Source: Ruminococcus bicirculans (ex Wegman et al. 2014)
GTDB taxonomy: Bacteria > Bacillota > Clostridia > Oscillospirales > Ruminococcaceae
DNA: 64,000 nt
Assembly (NCBI RefSeq): GCF_000723465.1
Contig: NZ_HF545617.1
Span: 620,001 to 684,000 of the forward strand
Direction: 5' to 3'
A program made the position numbers and the translations under genes. The notes beneath the pieces are model-generated. The model saw only the letters and a program-made list of their open reading frames with translations, was not told the origin of the DNA and ran no database searches. Positions 43,726 through 52,615 of this stretch are shown in pieces. Every line of letters starts with the position of its first letter. The first letter of the stretch is position 1.

Positions 43726-44055
43726 TCAGATTATGCTCCAGATGTACAGCGGACAGGTCAGGGAAAAGATCAAACAGCCGAAAATGATAGCGATCGGCGT
43801 CCATTCAAGCTGACCGTGTTTGCGATAATCGAGGTATGCGAGTGTTATCTTCACAAACAGCAGAACTGCAAGTATAACGTCTATCACGGGAAACACCACA
43901 TTGTTTACGACTGAAACGACCTGTGCTCTTGCTGTAGTCCAAGTGCTTGTCACCGCCCCCGCAACATCGCCCGAAGCATAAGCGGTTATTGACATCATCT
44001 GCACAAAACAAAATGCGCTTACTGCCGCCGCAATGATTTTCTTTTTTGATCTCAT
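43726..44055 (-). CDS. DUF3852 protein (VirB2-like)
   Basis: 109 aa: signal peptide (up to ITAYASG), then WTTARAQVVSVVNNVVFPVI and two hydrophobic helices with a short basic loop (LDYRKHGQLEW). That size and topology match VirB2/TrbC pilin-type subunits, and the wording of the sequence matches DUF3852 of Tn1549-like ICEs. It overlaps the sortase gene by 1 nt. In Gram-positive systems the protein probably lines the channel rather than forming a long pilus. Confidence 0.8.
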   Translation of the reverse strand: MRSKKKIIAAAVSAFCFVQMMSITAYASGDVAGAVTSTWTTARAQVVSVVNNVVFPVIDVILAVLLFVKITLAYLDYRKHGQLEWTPIAIIFGCLIFSLTCPLYIWSII

Positions 44056-44846
44056 TACACATCATCCTCTCTGTTTTCGATAATTTTCCCTACCAGAATT
44101 GTGCGGCTGTTACCCTCTGCAGAAGTACAAGTTGACAGCGTTATCAGGTTATCTTCTTCGGAAATGCCGATCTCCTTGTAAATACTCGCGCAGTTTCTGA
44201 GCTGTAAATCCCACTCTTCAAAGGTCGGATCAGCAAGATAAAGTCCGCTTGTGTCTGTAGTTCTTGCAACCGCAAAGAAATCTATCAACCGAACATTGTC
44301 ATCGGTAGTCAGCCAGCCGTAGCTGTGTTCCATGAAATATTCCTCGTTTTCGTAATTCGGAATATCTGCAAACATCGTTCCATTGCCCATATTGTGACCA
44401 TAAATAACGCTGTTGAAGTCCGAAAAATCACTTGAACAGCGGTAGTCCATAAACAGCGAGCCTGCATAGAGATAGCTTCCGTCCGCCGCCCTGTGAGCGT
44501 AATATTCATTATCTTCCGACTGCATGACCGGGTAATCGATATTTGTACCGGGGATATACAGCCAGGCCACGGAGTCACTATGCTCGTTGGAAAGCTGCCG
44601 TACCTGTGCTGTAAGCTCCTTTTTTGTATCTTCGGGAACTCTGTCCGCCGATGGCTTGTCAGAACTATTGTTGACTGCCTCATCAAGCGTTTCTCTCGCT
44701 ATCGGGGTAGGAGCATAGATCAGAATATCCTGCCAATTGATTTTCTGAGCCACGTCGTTTTTCACCAGAAGATAAATTCCCCCTCCGAGGAGGGCGGCTG
44801 CGGTCACAGCCGCAATAGTGCGAATAGCTTTGGTTTTCTTAGTCAT
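44055..44846 (-). CDS. srtB: Class B-type sortase
   Basis: 263 aa with an N-terminal membrane anchor (TIAAVTAAALLGGGIYLLV). The catalytic residues are present: His in IYGHNMGNGTMF, Cys in LITLSTCTSAEG, and Arg in NSRTILVG. Sortases cut a sorting motif and attach the protein to the cell wall. Its substrate is almost certainly the large surface protein encoded just upstream, whose C-terminus carries a TPYTG-type motif. The dedicated pair suggests cell-wall display for mating contact. Confidence 0.92.
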   Translation of the reverse strand: MTKKTKAIRTIAAVTAAALLGGGIYLLVKNDVAQKINWQDILIYAPTPIARETLDEAVNNSSDKPSADRVPEDTKKELTAQVRQLSNEHSDSVAWLYIPGTNIDYPVMQSEDNEYYAHRAADGSYLYAGSLFMDYRCSSDFSDFNSVIYGHNMGNGTMFADIPNYENEEYFMEHSYGWLTTDDNVRLIDFFAVARTTDTSGLYLADPTFEEWDLQLRNCASIYKEIGISEEDNLITLSTCTSAEGNSRTILVGKIIENREDDV

Positions 44847-44849
44847 AGA

Positions 44850-47800
44850 TCAATCCTCATCAATTTCAATAAATTCGGGGCAAAGAGCTGAATGATCTTC
44901 AGGCTCCTTGTCATCATTTTTCTTTCTGCTAATGATCAGCACAAGAAAGATTATGAGCGAAGCGCCCATAAGTGCAAATGCCGCAAAATCACTGTGGTTA
45001 TCGCCTGTATACGGAGTAGTGGTTTTAGGTGTAAGCTCGTCATACATAACGACTTCGGTCACGCTGCCGTCAGCGTTTACCGTGAACTTGATTTCATTTG
45101 CAATCTCGTAACCGTCGGGAGCGATAGTTTCACGAAGCGTGTACTCCTTGCCTGCGATCAGCTTTCCTTCGATGAAGTGAGCCTCGTCCGTGGATACCCA
45201 TTCCTCAACAACATTTCCGTCCTCGTCAATGATTTGGAGCGTTGCACCAGGCAGTTCCTCACCTGTTGTAATGTCCCGCTTTGAAATACGAACCTTAGTG
45301 GTATCATCCACCATAACGATAAGCGGATAGCCGTTATCTGAAACGGCTGTTGAATCAACGTTTTCTACGGTAACATTGCCGTAAACATCAACGTTGAACT
45401 TAATGTCTGTCGCAATAATATAACCGTCGGGTGCGGCAATTTCTTTAAGCACATATTCACCTGCACCAAGCTTTGAAACAATGTGATTTGTGCCGTCGGA
45501 AGTCCATTTATCAACTTTCTCACCGTCAGCATTTTCAAGCACCATTTCAGCACCCACAAGTTCGTTTCCGTACACATCACGTTTGGAGATCTCAACAGTA
45601 ATAGGTTTGTTTTCCGTAGTTATCTCAATAACCTCTCCGTCCTCTGAAATGCTGACAGCATATTCCTTGTCGCTAAGAATATATCCACTCGGACTTTCTA
45701 TCTCACGAACGATATACTGTCCGAAAGGAACATCTGTAAACTCAAAACAGCCATTCTCATCTGAAGCGGCAGTCATTATTGCAGTATCTCTGCTGAACTT
45801 CACGCAGTCGGCAGTAAACAGCCCGAACACAGCATTTTCAAGAGGTTCACTCTTATCATCTACCTTGTGACCCTCTATCCTGCCACGCTTGAGAAGATTT
45901 ACAAACTGTCCGCAGTCAATATCCACAGTCTGAATGTCCTGTCCCATATATTCGAAGTTTACAAGATACTTTTCGCCGCTGAGAACATAGTGTTCATCGG
46001 TTGCAATTTCCTGAACATAATACCTGCCGAAAGGTATCTGTACATCAAATTTTGCGGTCATATTTTCATCAAGTGAAACTTCTGAAATCATTCCGTCCGC
46101 AGGAATAACCGTACCGTCAGCGGCAGTAATATCTTCTGCGGTGAATAGCCCGAAACGAACGCTCGTATAGTAGTCCTTGCCGTAGATCCCGAACAGTTCA
46201 TCACTTTCCATAACCTTAGAAAGCGATATCCTCACGCTCTGATACTCATTTTCAAAAGCTGTATTCACAGTATCTCTCACCTCAAATTCCTGCCCTGCAT
46301 ATGTCAGCTCAACATCTTTAGGCTTATTGTTCAACACATAACCGTATGGAGCTTTGGTCTCTCTGACCTCATACTTGCCGAGATAAAGCGGCTCGGTTTC
46401 GGCATAGCCGTTTTCGTCTGTCGTGATCTCCGAAACAACATCTCCTGCATAAGCTCTTGTTGTACCGTCGAGTGTAACGATATCCTCTACAGCGATCACC
46501 TGAAATACTGCGTCGCTGAGATCTCCGTCTGCAAACACGGGAGTGTAAGTTGTTGGATTCACGATCATTTCACCGTTTTCATTGGTGTATGCGGAGGAAG
46601 CCGTTGCCACGCTTGTGAAAATATCGCCTGTTTTCCGAACGCTGATTTTTCCTTTCTGAGCGGTGTTTTCTTTGCGGACTTTAATAACCGTCAGGGCATT
46701 TTCTTCCTCTGCGTTATCAGCAGAAACTGTGAAAGACACAGGCGTACTGTCCAGAACATAACCCACAGGAGCCTGAACCTCAACAAGCGAATATTCACCG
46801 TAGGGAAGAACTTCGGGAGTGATCAGATAGCCCTCGCTGTTTGTGTAGAAAGTGTCGATTGTGGTTGGGGTAGGGTATGCAAAAGTCATTGAGATCTTCT
46901 GACCGTTTGAATCATAGATCTCAAAGCCTGCACCCTCGTAAGGAATGGTTTTTCCCGTTTCGGAATCCACTTTTACTACCTTGATATAGCTTTTAAATTC
47001 TGCATTGTTGATGAGGTAGCGATAGGTCTGACCGTCAGCCGAAATTTTCACATCAAAATCAGCCATAAACTCAGTACCTTCCCAGCCCTTGGTCTGATGC
47101 ACGGTGTAAATTCCGTATGGCATATCCTTGGTTTGTGCAAATCCGTTTTCATCGCACGTCAGGTAATCACGTTCTGTTTCAACAGCATTTGCATAAGACC
47201 CCGAAGATTTCAGATACACCTCAAATTCAGCTCCCACTTCGGGAGTTTCTATCTGAGTAGAGCCGTCATCGGAATGCTTGATCATTGCGATATTTCCCTT
47301 GATAACGTCCTCAGTCACTGTCATAGAAAGTGGGTTATGCTCAATGAAATAATTCTCAGCTTCTGCACCAACTGAGTAAACTGTTTCATCAAGCAGATAG
47401 CCCTCGCTTGGCGAAATTTCCTGAACAGTGTAGTTTCCGCAGACATACTCTTTTGTCTTGAAATATCCGTTTTCATCGGTCGTATAGGTATCTACGAGCT
47501 CGCCGTCCTTGTACAGTCCGTAAACTGCTCCTGCAAGCGTTCCATTGCCCTGTGCTGATGCTGTTTTGGAATCCTGCTTTTTCACCTCTACAGTAAATTT
47601 CTTGAGGATATTTTTGAATGTCTTAGTTGTGGTTGCGTCAGCAGTAAGAGTTGCTGTCTGATCCGCAGGAACTACATATCTTATTGGAACATTTTTCTCG
47701 GAAATGGTGTACACGATCTTCTCGTTTCTGCTGTTGTAAACGGGAATATCGGAAAGAATTGCAACACCGTCCGAACCTGTTTTAATTGTGTAGGTCTTAC

Positions 47801-49250
47801 CGTTGCCCGTAATAGTGAACTCCCTATCACCGTTCTGATTATCCTCAGACTGCTTATTTATCTTTATCGAGCCCGTTTTAAGTTGATTGTTGAACTTTAC
47901 ATTCACAGTCAGATCAACATCTCCGCTTGTAAGCGTAACATTCTGAGCCTTAGGAACTTCGTATCTTGTATCTACATTGATCTCGGATACGGTGTAGGTG
48001 ATCGCTTTGCCCGTAGATGTGTTGTATACCTTTAATCCGTTAAATTCGGCAACGCCGTTTGCATTGGTTTTCTTGGTGTAACTGCTGCCGTCGTTTCCTG
48101 TGACCTTGAACTCTCTGCCGCTTACGATTCCATCTTCGGCGGTCTTGTTGACCTTAATTGTGCCTCTCGTAAAATCTTCGGTCACAAATATATTTTCGTC
48201 AGCCTTTAATGCGAACACTTCTTCAGAGATACTGTAACCTGTCGGTGCGGAGATCTCCTTAACGTAATACTGCTTTTCGGGTAACTGAATGGAGCCTGTT
48301 CCGTCCTTGCCGATAGTGATCTCGCCGACCTTGTTTTTACAAGCCTTATCGGTATATACTCCGTATTTTGCAACCGTGCCGTCCACCTTGCTTGTACCTG
48401 AAATTTTAACCGTTTTGTCCGAAGCAAGAACCTTGGTTATTTCAAATTTCACATCATTTTTTGTGATCCTGAACGCCGACATATTCATAGCGGTAGCGGT
48501 CTTACCGTCAGTCTTGTTGTTGATAACAACGCCCTCAGAACCGTTTGATTCGATTCTCCAGTGTGTACCTCCTGCGCCTGTGCCGTCCCCGACTGTTTTG
48601 GAATTGATAAGACTTTCCGAAACGCCGATAGACTTAAGGTAGCTTACCACATCGTTTCTTGAATCAAATTCGCCCATATATATCCAAGCGTGATCCTCAC
48701 CACTCGGATTCTGAGCGACCACCACAGAACCTGCTGTAATAACCGAACCATCAGCACACTCCCAATATGGGCGGTCTGTTGTTTTGATGTTTTTCTTTTC
48801 GACTTCAACCTTTGAAGTCTTTCCGTCGTAAGTTATGGTGCAGTTATCATTGACTGTAAGCCAATGATCTGTGTCAACAGGCACAGGGTTGTTCCATGAA
48901 AATCCCGAAGTGCTGTAGCCAAGCTGTGTAAGCGTATAGTACACCAGACCCGAACAGTCGATACCGAGGTTGTTGATCGTTTGCACCGACAGCGGAGTGT
49001 ACTGTCCCTGATCATACGCATACCAGTAGCCCTTGTTTCCATAGGTATACGGCGTACCCAGCAAATTCGCCGCTTTTGCGATCACCGTATCTGCCGACGG
49101 GAATGCTGCGTTTTCAGTCGATGAACTTGCGGCATTTGCCGTAATAACTCCGCTCATAGATGAGCCGAACATAGAAAAAGCACAGAGTCCTGCCATGAAC
49201 CCTGCACCGAGCTTCTTTAATATTTTCGATTTTTTGAACATAAAGTGCAT
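44850..49250 (-). CDS. Giant SpaA/Cna-B surface adhesin with NlpC/P60 head
   Basis: 1466 aa. Signal peptide 1-40; an NlpC/P60 hydrolase-like domain about 50-225 with LGIDCSGLVYYTL (Cys) and EDHAWIYMGE (His); then about a dozen Cna-B/SpaA-type beta domains (recurrent YTVxExxxPxGYxL motifs) which often form internal isopeptide bonds; and a C-terminal cell-wall signal: TTPYTGDN, a hydrophobic helix and a basic tail. It is probably anchored by the neighbouring sortase. Combining a peptidoglycan hydrolase and an adhesive stalk suits a mating-pair formation protein. A start at ATG 49241 is an alternative. Confidence 0.9.
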   Translation of the reverse strand: MHFMFKKSKILKKLGAGFMAGLCAFSMFGSSMSGVITANAASSSTENAAFPSADTVIAKAANLLGTPYTYGNKGYWYAYDQGQYTPLSVQTINNLGIDCSGLVYYTLTQLGYSTSGFSWNNPVPVDTDHWLTVNDNCTITYDGKTSKVEVEKKNIKTTDRPYWECADGSVITAGSVVVAQNPSGEDHAWIYMGEFDSRNDVVSYLKSIGVSESLINSKTVGDGTGAGGTHWRIESNGSEGVVINNKTDGKTATAMNMSAFRITKNDVKFEITKVLASDKTVKISGTSKVDGTVAKYGVYTDKACKNKVGEITIGKDGTGSIQLPEKQYYVKEISAPTGYSISEEVFALKADENIFVTEDFTRGTIKVNKTAEDGIVSGREFKVTGNDGSSYTKKTNANGVAEFNGLKVYNTSTGKAITYTVSEINVDTRYEVPKAQNVTLTSGDVDLTVNVKFNNQLKTGSIKINKQSEDNQNGDREFTITGNGKTYTIKTGSDGVAILSDIPVYNSRNEKIVYTISEKNVPIRYVVPADQTATLTADATTTKTFKNILKKFTVEVKKQDSKTASAQGNGTLAGAVYGLYKDGELVDTYTTDENGYFKTKEYVCGNYTVQEISPSEGYLLDETVYSVGAEAENYFIEHNPLSMTVTEDVIKGNIAMIKHSDDGSTQIETPEVGAEFEVYLKSSGSYANAVETERDYLTCDENGFAQTKDMPYGIYTVHQTKGWEGTEFMADFDVKISADGQTYRYLINNAEFKSYIKVVKVDSETGKTIPYEGAGFEIYDSNGQKISMTFAYPTPTTIDTFYTNSEGYLITPEVLPYGEYSLVEVQAPVGYVLDSTPVSFTVSADNAEEENALTVIKVRKENTAQKGKISVRKTGDIFTSVATASSAYTNENGEMIVNPTTYTPVFADGDLSDAVFQVIAVEDIVTLDGTTRAYAGDVVSEITTDENGYAETEPLYLGKYEVRETKAPYGYVLNNKPKDVELTYAGQEFEVRDTVNTAFENEYQSVRISLSKVMESDELFGIYGKDYYTSVRFGLFTAEDITAADGTVIPADGMISEVSLDENMTAKFDVQIPFGRYYVQEIATDEHYVLSGEKYLVNFEYMGQDIQTVDIDCGQFVNLLKRGRIEGHKVDDKSEPLENAVFGLFTADCVKFSRDTAIMTAASDENGCFEFTDVPFGQYIVREIESPSGYILSDKEYAVSISEDGEVIEITTENKPITVEISKRDVYGNELVGAEMVLENADGEKVDKWTSDGTNHIVSKLGAGEYVLKEIAAPDGYIIATDIKFNVDVYGNVTVENVDSTAVSDNGYPLIVMVDDTTKVRISKRDITTGEELPGATLQIIDEDGNVVEEWVSTDEAHFIEGKLIAGKEYTLRETIAPDGYEIANEIKFTVNADGSVTEVVMYDELTPKTTTPYTGDNHSDFAAFALMGASLIIFLVLIISRKKNDDKEPEDHSALCPEFIEIDED

Positions 49251-49269
49251 TTCTCCTTTTCATTTTTGC

Positions 49270-49300
49270 AAAGAAAAAGAGCCGGATTTCAGCTCTTTCG
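49270..49300 (-). terminator. Terminator after the transglutaminase-like lipoprotein gene
   Basis: AAAGAGC (49276-49282)/GCTCTTT (49292-49298), then TTTTTCTTT on the minus strand. It separates this gene from the surface protein operon. Confidence 0.65.
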
Positions 49301-49310
49301 TTTGCACATT

Positions 49311-50219
49311 TTAATATATTTCATCATATCTTTGGTTGCTTATCAAATCCGCCCCTGATACATATGATTCATCAATATCTATTATTTCGCTGAATCCGCA
49401 GTCGTTATTCAGCAGAAATCCTTGTCCCTGCGTATCAAGAACAAACCATGTTCCGTTTACCTTAACAACATTTGCTACATGACCATACAGTTTTGACGGC
49501 ATCCATGTAAGATAGCATTCCAGGTCTGTACCTTTGCACAAATAGTAGGTCTGCCACGAATAATTCACACAAGTTCCCGAACCGTTTTCAGTCATCCAGT
49601 TGTATACCGCCTCTGCCTTGCTGTAATCAGAGCCGTTATGAAATAAGCTTCTGCCGATATCCATATATCTTTCTTCCTCAGTAGGCATCGGCGAGGGTGG
49701 TTGAGTCTGCGGCACTGTTGTAGTCTCAGGCTTTGTCCTTGCGACAGGCGGATTTGTTACCGTAGGTACTGCCGATGCTGACGGCTTTGCCGTTGTTGAT
49801 TTGGTGGCATTCTGAGGCTTCTCATTGGACGGCTGGGCGTTCTGCTCCGCTAAGTTATTATCCTGAGAATTGTTGGATGGAGTATTATTCTGCACAGCTT
49901 GGTTATTACCCTGTACAGCGTTATTCTGCCCCTGAACCGAATTGCCGCCTGTATTTGAAGTGCTTGATTTCTTAGCCGCAGTTACCTCAGTATCTGTCGG
50001 CTTTGAGGAAGATGATACCGTCTGCGAACTCTTTTTAATGGTCGCTGTGGTTTCACTTGTATCCATTTCTTCCTTTGCCGATGTTTCTGCGGAAACTATA
50101 GCCGTGGCCGCAGTTTGACTAGCTACTGAAGAGTTTTCGCTTTCTGTGGATTCCGATATATTTCCACAGGCTGATAAAAATACCGCACAGAATATTGATA
50201 TGACCATTGCTTTTTTCAT
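49311..50219 (-). CDS. Lipoprotein with transglutaminase-like domain
   Basis: 302 aa from ATG 50219 (AAGGAGCG). Lipobox FLSACG; a very long low-complexity Ser/Thr/Asn/Gln/Pro spacer (about 25-185); then a transglutaminase-like domain with GTCVNYSWQTYYLC (Cys), YGHVANVVKV (His) and WFVLDTQG (Asp), a full catalytic triad. The spacer would carry the domain through the cell wall. It may crosslink or cleave surface proteins, possibly the neighbouring Cna-B protein. Confidence 0.8.
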   Translation of the reverse strand: MKKAMVISIFCAVFLSACGNISESTESENSSVASQTAATAIVSAETSAKEEMDTSETTATIKKSSQTVSSSSKPTDTEVTAAKKSSTSNTGGNSVQGQNNAVQGNNQAVQNNTPSNNSQDNNLAEQNAQPSNEKPQNATKSTTAKPSASAVPTVTNPPVARTKPETTTVPQTQPPSPMPTEEERYMDIGRSLFHNGSDYSKAEAVYNWMTENGSGTCVNYSWQTYYLCKGTDLECYLTWMPSKLYGHVANVVKVNGTWFVLDTQGQGFLLNNDCGFSEIIDIDESYVSGADLISNQRYDEIY

Positions 50220-50327
50220 ATTATCACGCTCCTTGACAAGCAATATATCACACTAATACTTTAAAATCCAGACTTTTTATTGAAGTTCTACCTTTGTCAC
50301 AATTTGCACAGCATAAGCTTTAGCAAA

Positions 50328-50744
50328 CTACATACTTATCTCCGGTGACTCTTCAAATTCTTCAAGCGGTTCGATCACTTCAGGTCTTGTTTCTCTAACA
50401 GCAACCAGCCCGATACCGGGCAGATCCACTATGATATGATCAAACTGCTGCTTGTACTTTTCTATCTGTTTATCAGCAAGTGAACAAGAATCCCACTCTC
50501 CGTATTCGTTCAGACAGTTGCCAGAAATATAGAAAGTGCCGTGAACAAGAGTATTTCCAACTATCCTGTTAGGCTTTGAACCGTTCAGCAGAAACTCATC
50601 ATTGCACCAGCAAAGTGCGTCATTTGTCTGCTCAAAATATATAGGTTCAATGCTTCCTCCGACCACCTCCTGCATTGCCTGGATATCGTCCTCGATATCT
50701 TTCACATACGGTTCTTTCAGAGGTTCAAACACAAGTATCCTCAT
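50328..50744 (-). CDS. DUF3846 protein
   Basis: 138 aa. MRILVFEPLKEPYVKDIEDD, LQEVVGG-type QAMQEVVGGSIEPIYF and LLNGSKPNRIVGNTLVHGTF are the classic DUF3846 pattern, common in ICEs and phages of Firmicutes. An acidic C-terminal tail follows. The gene overlaps its upstream neighbour by 4 nt. Function unknown. Confidence 0.8.
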   Translation of the reverse strand: MRILVFEPLKEPYVKDIEDDIQAMQEVVGGSIEPIYFEQTNDALCWCNDEFLLNGSKPNRIVGNTLVHGTFYISGNCLNEYGEWDSCSLADKQIEKYKQQFDHIIVDLPGIGLVAVRETRPEVIEPLEEFEESPEISM

Positions 50745-51010
50745 TCTTTTGCCTCACTTTCACAATACTCTTTCAGCGGACAATCGCCGCAGTCATCAAA
50801 CATTGCACAGGTACGCTGTATCTCCTCCTCTGAGATGCCGCAGTCATGGTGCTTACTCTCATTCTCTGAAGGAAAAAGGGCGATCTCAAATCTTCCTCTC
50901 TCGACCCATATTTTCAGATCCACCTCCGCTCCCTCTTCAAAGAACACACCGGGTACTTCTATGTCTCCCAACTCATTGATAAATCCTTTTGTACATATAC
51001 CATTTTTCAT
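50741..51010 (-). CDS. Small Cys-rich ICE protein
   Basis: 89 aa, with CGGAGGT ahead of the ATG. The C-terminal part has CAMFDDCGDCPLKEYC, a four-cysteine cluster that could hold zinc or an iron-sulphur centre; the front is strand-rich. It is coupled to the DUF3846 gene. No family recognised. Confidence 0.6.
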   Translation of the reverse strand: MKNGICTKGFINELGDIEVPGVFFEEGAEVDLKIWVERGRFEIALFPSENESKHHDCGISEEEIQRTCAMFDDCGDCPLKEYCESEAKE

Positions 51011-51031
51011 AAATCAAACCTCCGTGATCGT

Positions 51032-51853
51032 TTAATTGTCAAAGAGCGAAAGCTGACGAACTGCCTTTGCCCTTTCGCTTGTGTCATAATTTGAGATAAG
51101 CAGTTCGCCGTACTGACAGCCTGCGTCATAACGCTGTGCTAAGTTGTTAAGTCTGCTTATCTCCTCGATGTGGGTATTAGGCTTGTCCCATATCTCCCTT
51201 ATCTCCGGACAGTCATTGTATGAAACCAAGAACTTGCCTTTGATCTCTAAAAGTGTGTCACGCAGTCTGATATGATCCTTTGCCGTAAATCCCACGTCCT
51301 TGTAGTAACTTTCGGTAGCAAAGTAGGGCGGATCGCAGTAGAAAAAACTTACTGGTCTATCGTACTGCTTAATCAGCTTTTCAAAATCCTTGTTCTCAAC
51401 AACTACTTTCTGCAATCTTCTTGCGGCAAGGTCGATCATAGGGAAGTCCGACCATATCGAATGCGGCTGACTTCCAAAGCTGTCAAGACCGCTTGCATAG
51501 CTGTAACGTATAAGCTGATAAAACTTAGCCGCCCTGTCAACGTCATAAAGTCTTGGCAAAATGCCACGCTTATGAAGTAGGGCTAAATACTCAAAATCTT
51601 CTCTTGAATCAAGCACATACCTAAGCTTGTATTTCAGCTTTGCAGGCTTGTCACGAACGCAGCGGTAAAGATTTGCAAGATTTGAATTGAAGTCATTGTA
51701 CACCTCAAAATCTGCACCGGGCGGCTTGTGAAACAGCACCCAGCCTGCGCCGCCGAAAACCTCTATATACCTTTCATAGTAAGGTGGAAATCTTGCAAGA
51801 ACCTCGTCACGAAGATTCTTCTTTCCCCCTACCCATGACATAAAACTGTTCAT
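51032..51853 (-). CDS. Dam-type DNA adenine methyltransferase
   Basis: 273 aa from ATG 51853 (CGGAGGCAA). SAM-binding motif EVFGGAGWVLF (about 36), catalytic motif FYCDPPYF and the target-recognition region between them are the D12 class of N6-adenine methyltransferases. No matching restriction endonuclease is nearby, so it is an orphan, most likely protecting the ICE from host restriction after transfer or affecting its regulation. Confidence 0.9.
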   Translation of the reverse strand: MNSFMSWVGGKKNLRDEVLARFPPYYERYIEVFGGAGWVLFHKPPGADFEVYNDFNSNLANLYRCVRDKPAKLKYKLRYVLDSREDFEYLALLHKRGILPRLYDVDRAAKFYQLIRYSYASGLDSFGSQPHSIWSDFPMIDLAARRLQKVVVENKDFEKLIKQYDRPVSFFYCDPPYFATESYYKDVGFTAKDHIRLRDTLLEIKGKFLVSYNDCPEIREIWDKPNTHIEEISRLNNLAQRYDAGCQYGELLISNYDTSERAKAVRQLSLFDN

Positions 51854-51917
51854 ATATAATTTGCCTCCGAAAGGAGGCACACCTCCTTCCGATGTTTTGT
51901 GCAAAGCACAAAACTCG

Positions 51918-52017
51918 TAATTGAAAGCTTTGCTTTCAATTTACTCCTATTCTGCCGTTAGAACCAACAGCAGAAAAGTCGCTTTGCAAGCACCAGATTT
52001 TTGATCTGCTGTTGGCA
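51918..52017. other. Two long hairpins in a non-coding gap
   Basis: AATTGAAAGC-TTT-GCTTTCAATT (about 51918-51941) and CCAACAGCAG/CTGCTGTTGG (about 51964-52017), located between the small genes and dam. They might be terminators, an attenuator or a recombination relic. Confidence 0.4.
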
Positions 52018-52053
52018 AAACGACCTTAATAAATATTAGATTTTACGCTGTTT

Positions 52054-52251
52054 TCAGCCCTTGATTATCGGGTCAACATAGCTGAATATGATGCGTTTCT
52101 GTTCAAGGTAGCCGTCGGCTTTGTTTACCTCATTACACAGCTCCTTGTATTGCTTTTCCGAAAGCACAGGCTTTGTTGCTCTCAGCATTGCAGGAATATT
52201 ACCCATACAGAACTTGAAGTCTACTTTGGCTTTAACTCTGTTTGTGTGCAT
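52054..52251 (-). CDS. Small conserved ICE protein
   Basis: 65 aa from ATG 52251 with AAGGAGG upstream. The product (HTNRVKAKVDFKFCMGNIPA, then KPVLSEKQYKELCNEVNKAD) is mixed and soluble without known motif. The start lies inside the preceding small gene, which ends at 52232. Function unknown. Confidence 0.6.
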   Translation of the reverse strand: MHTNRVKAKVDFKFCMGNIPAMLRATKPVLSEKQYKELCNEVNKADGYLEQKRIIFSYVDPIIKG

Positions 52252-52372
52252 CTTTGACCTCCTTATCAAGACGTGCGATCTCTTTTTCAGCAGACTTAAA
52301 AGCCACGGCAAGAGAACCTATCGTTGTTCCGATGATAACACCTATCATCATTCCAATGAACAAATACGTCAT
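52232..52372 (-). CDS. Small single-helix membrane protein
   Basis: 46 aa from ATG 52372, right behind the stop of the previous gene (GGAGATGATGTAA). One membrane helix (TYLFIGMMIGVIIGTTIGSL) with GxxxG-like spacing and a charged helix (EIARLDKEVKDAHKQS). Similar in plan to the DUF3789-like gene at 4687-4815. Function unknown. Confidence 0.6.
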   Translation of the reverse strand: MTYLFIGMMIGVIIGTTIGSLAVAFKSAEKEIARLDKEVKDAHKQS

Positions 52373-52615
52373 TTACATCATCTCCATTTCCATATCCTCA
52401 TCTTCTGTCTGTTCATCATCGGTCGACGTGATCTCAACATACTCGCCGATAACATTCAAGGCCTCATAGTAACTGCCCGAAGATGTTATTCTGCTGCACA
52501 TTTCCTTTGCCTCATCATACATTCCGTTCCTTTTCAGCGTTTTTGAGGCTATGCCCATAAGATTAAAGATATTTCCGTCCTGCCCTATCAGCGGACATTT
52601 TGGCTTTTTGGACAT
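52373..52615 (-). CDS. Small acidic ICE protein
   Basis: 80 aa from ATG 52615, which shares its A with the antirepressor stop (TGATG). It has NIFNLMGIASKTLKRNGMYD, a helix pair seen in conserved small ICE proteins, and a very acidic end (DDEQTEDEDMEMEMM). No known function. Confidence 0.6.
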   Translation of the reverse strand: MSKKPKCPLIGQDGNIFNLMGIASKTLKRNGMYDEAKEMCSRITSSGSYYEALNVIGEYVEITSTDDEQTEDEDMEMEMM

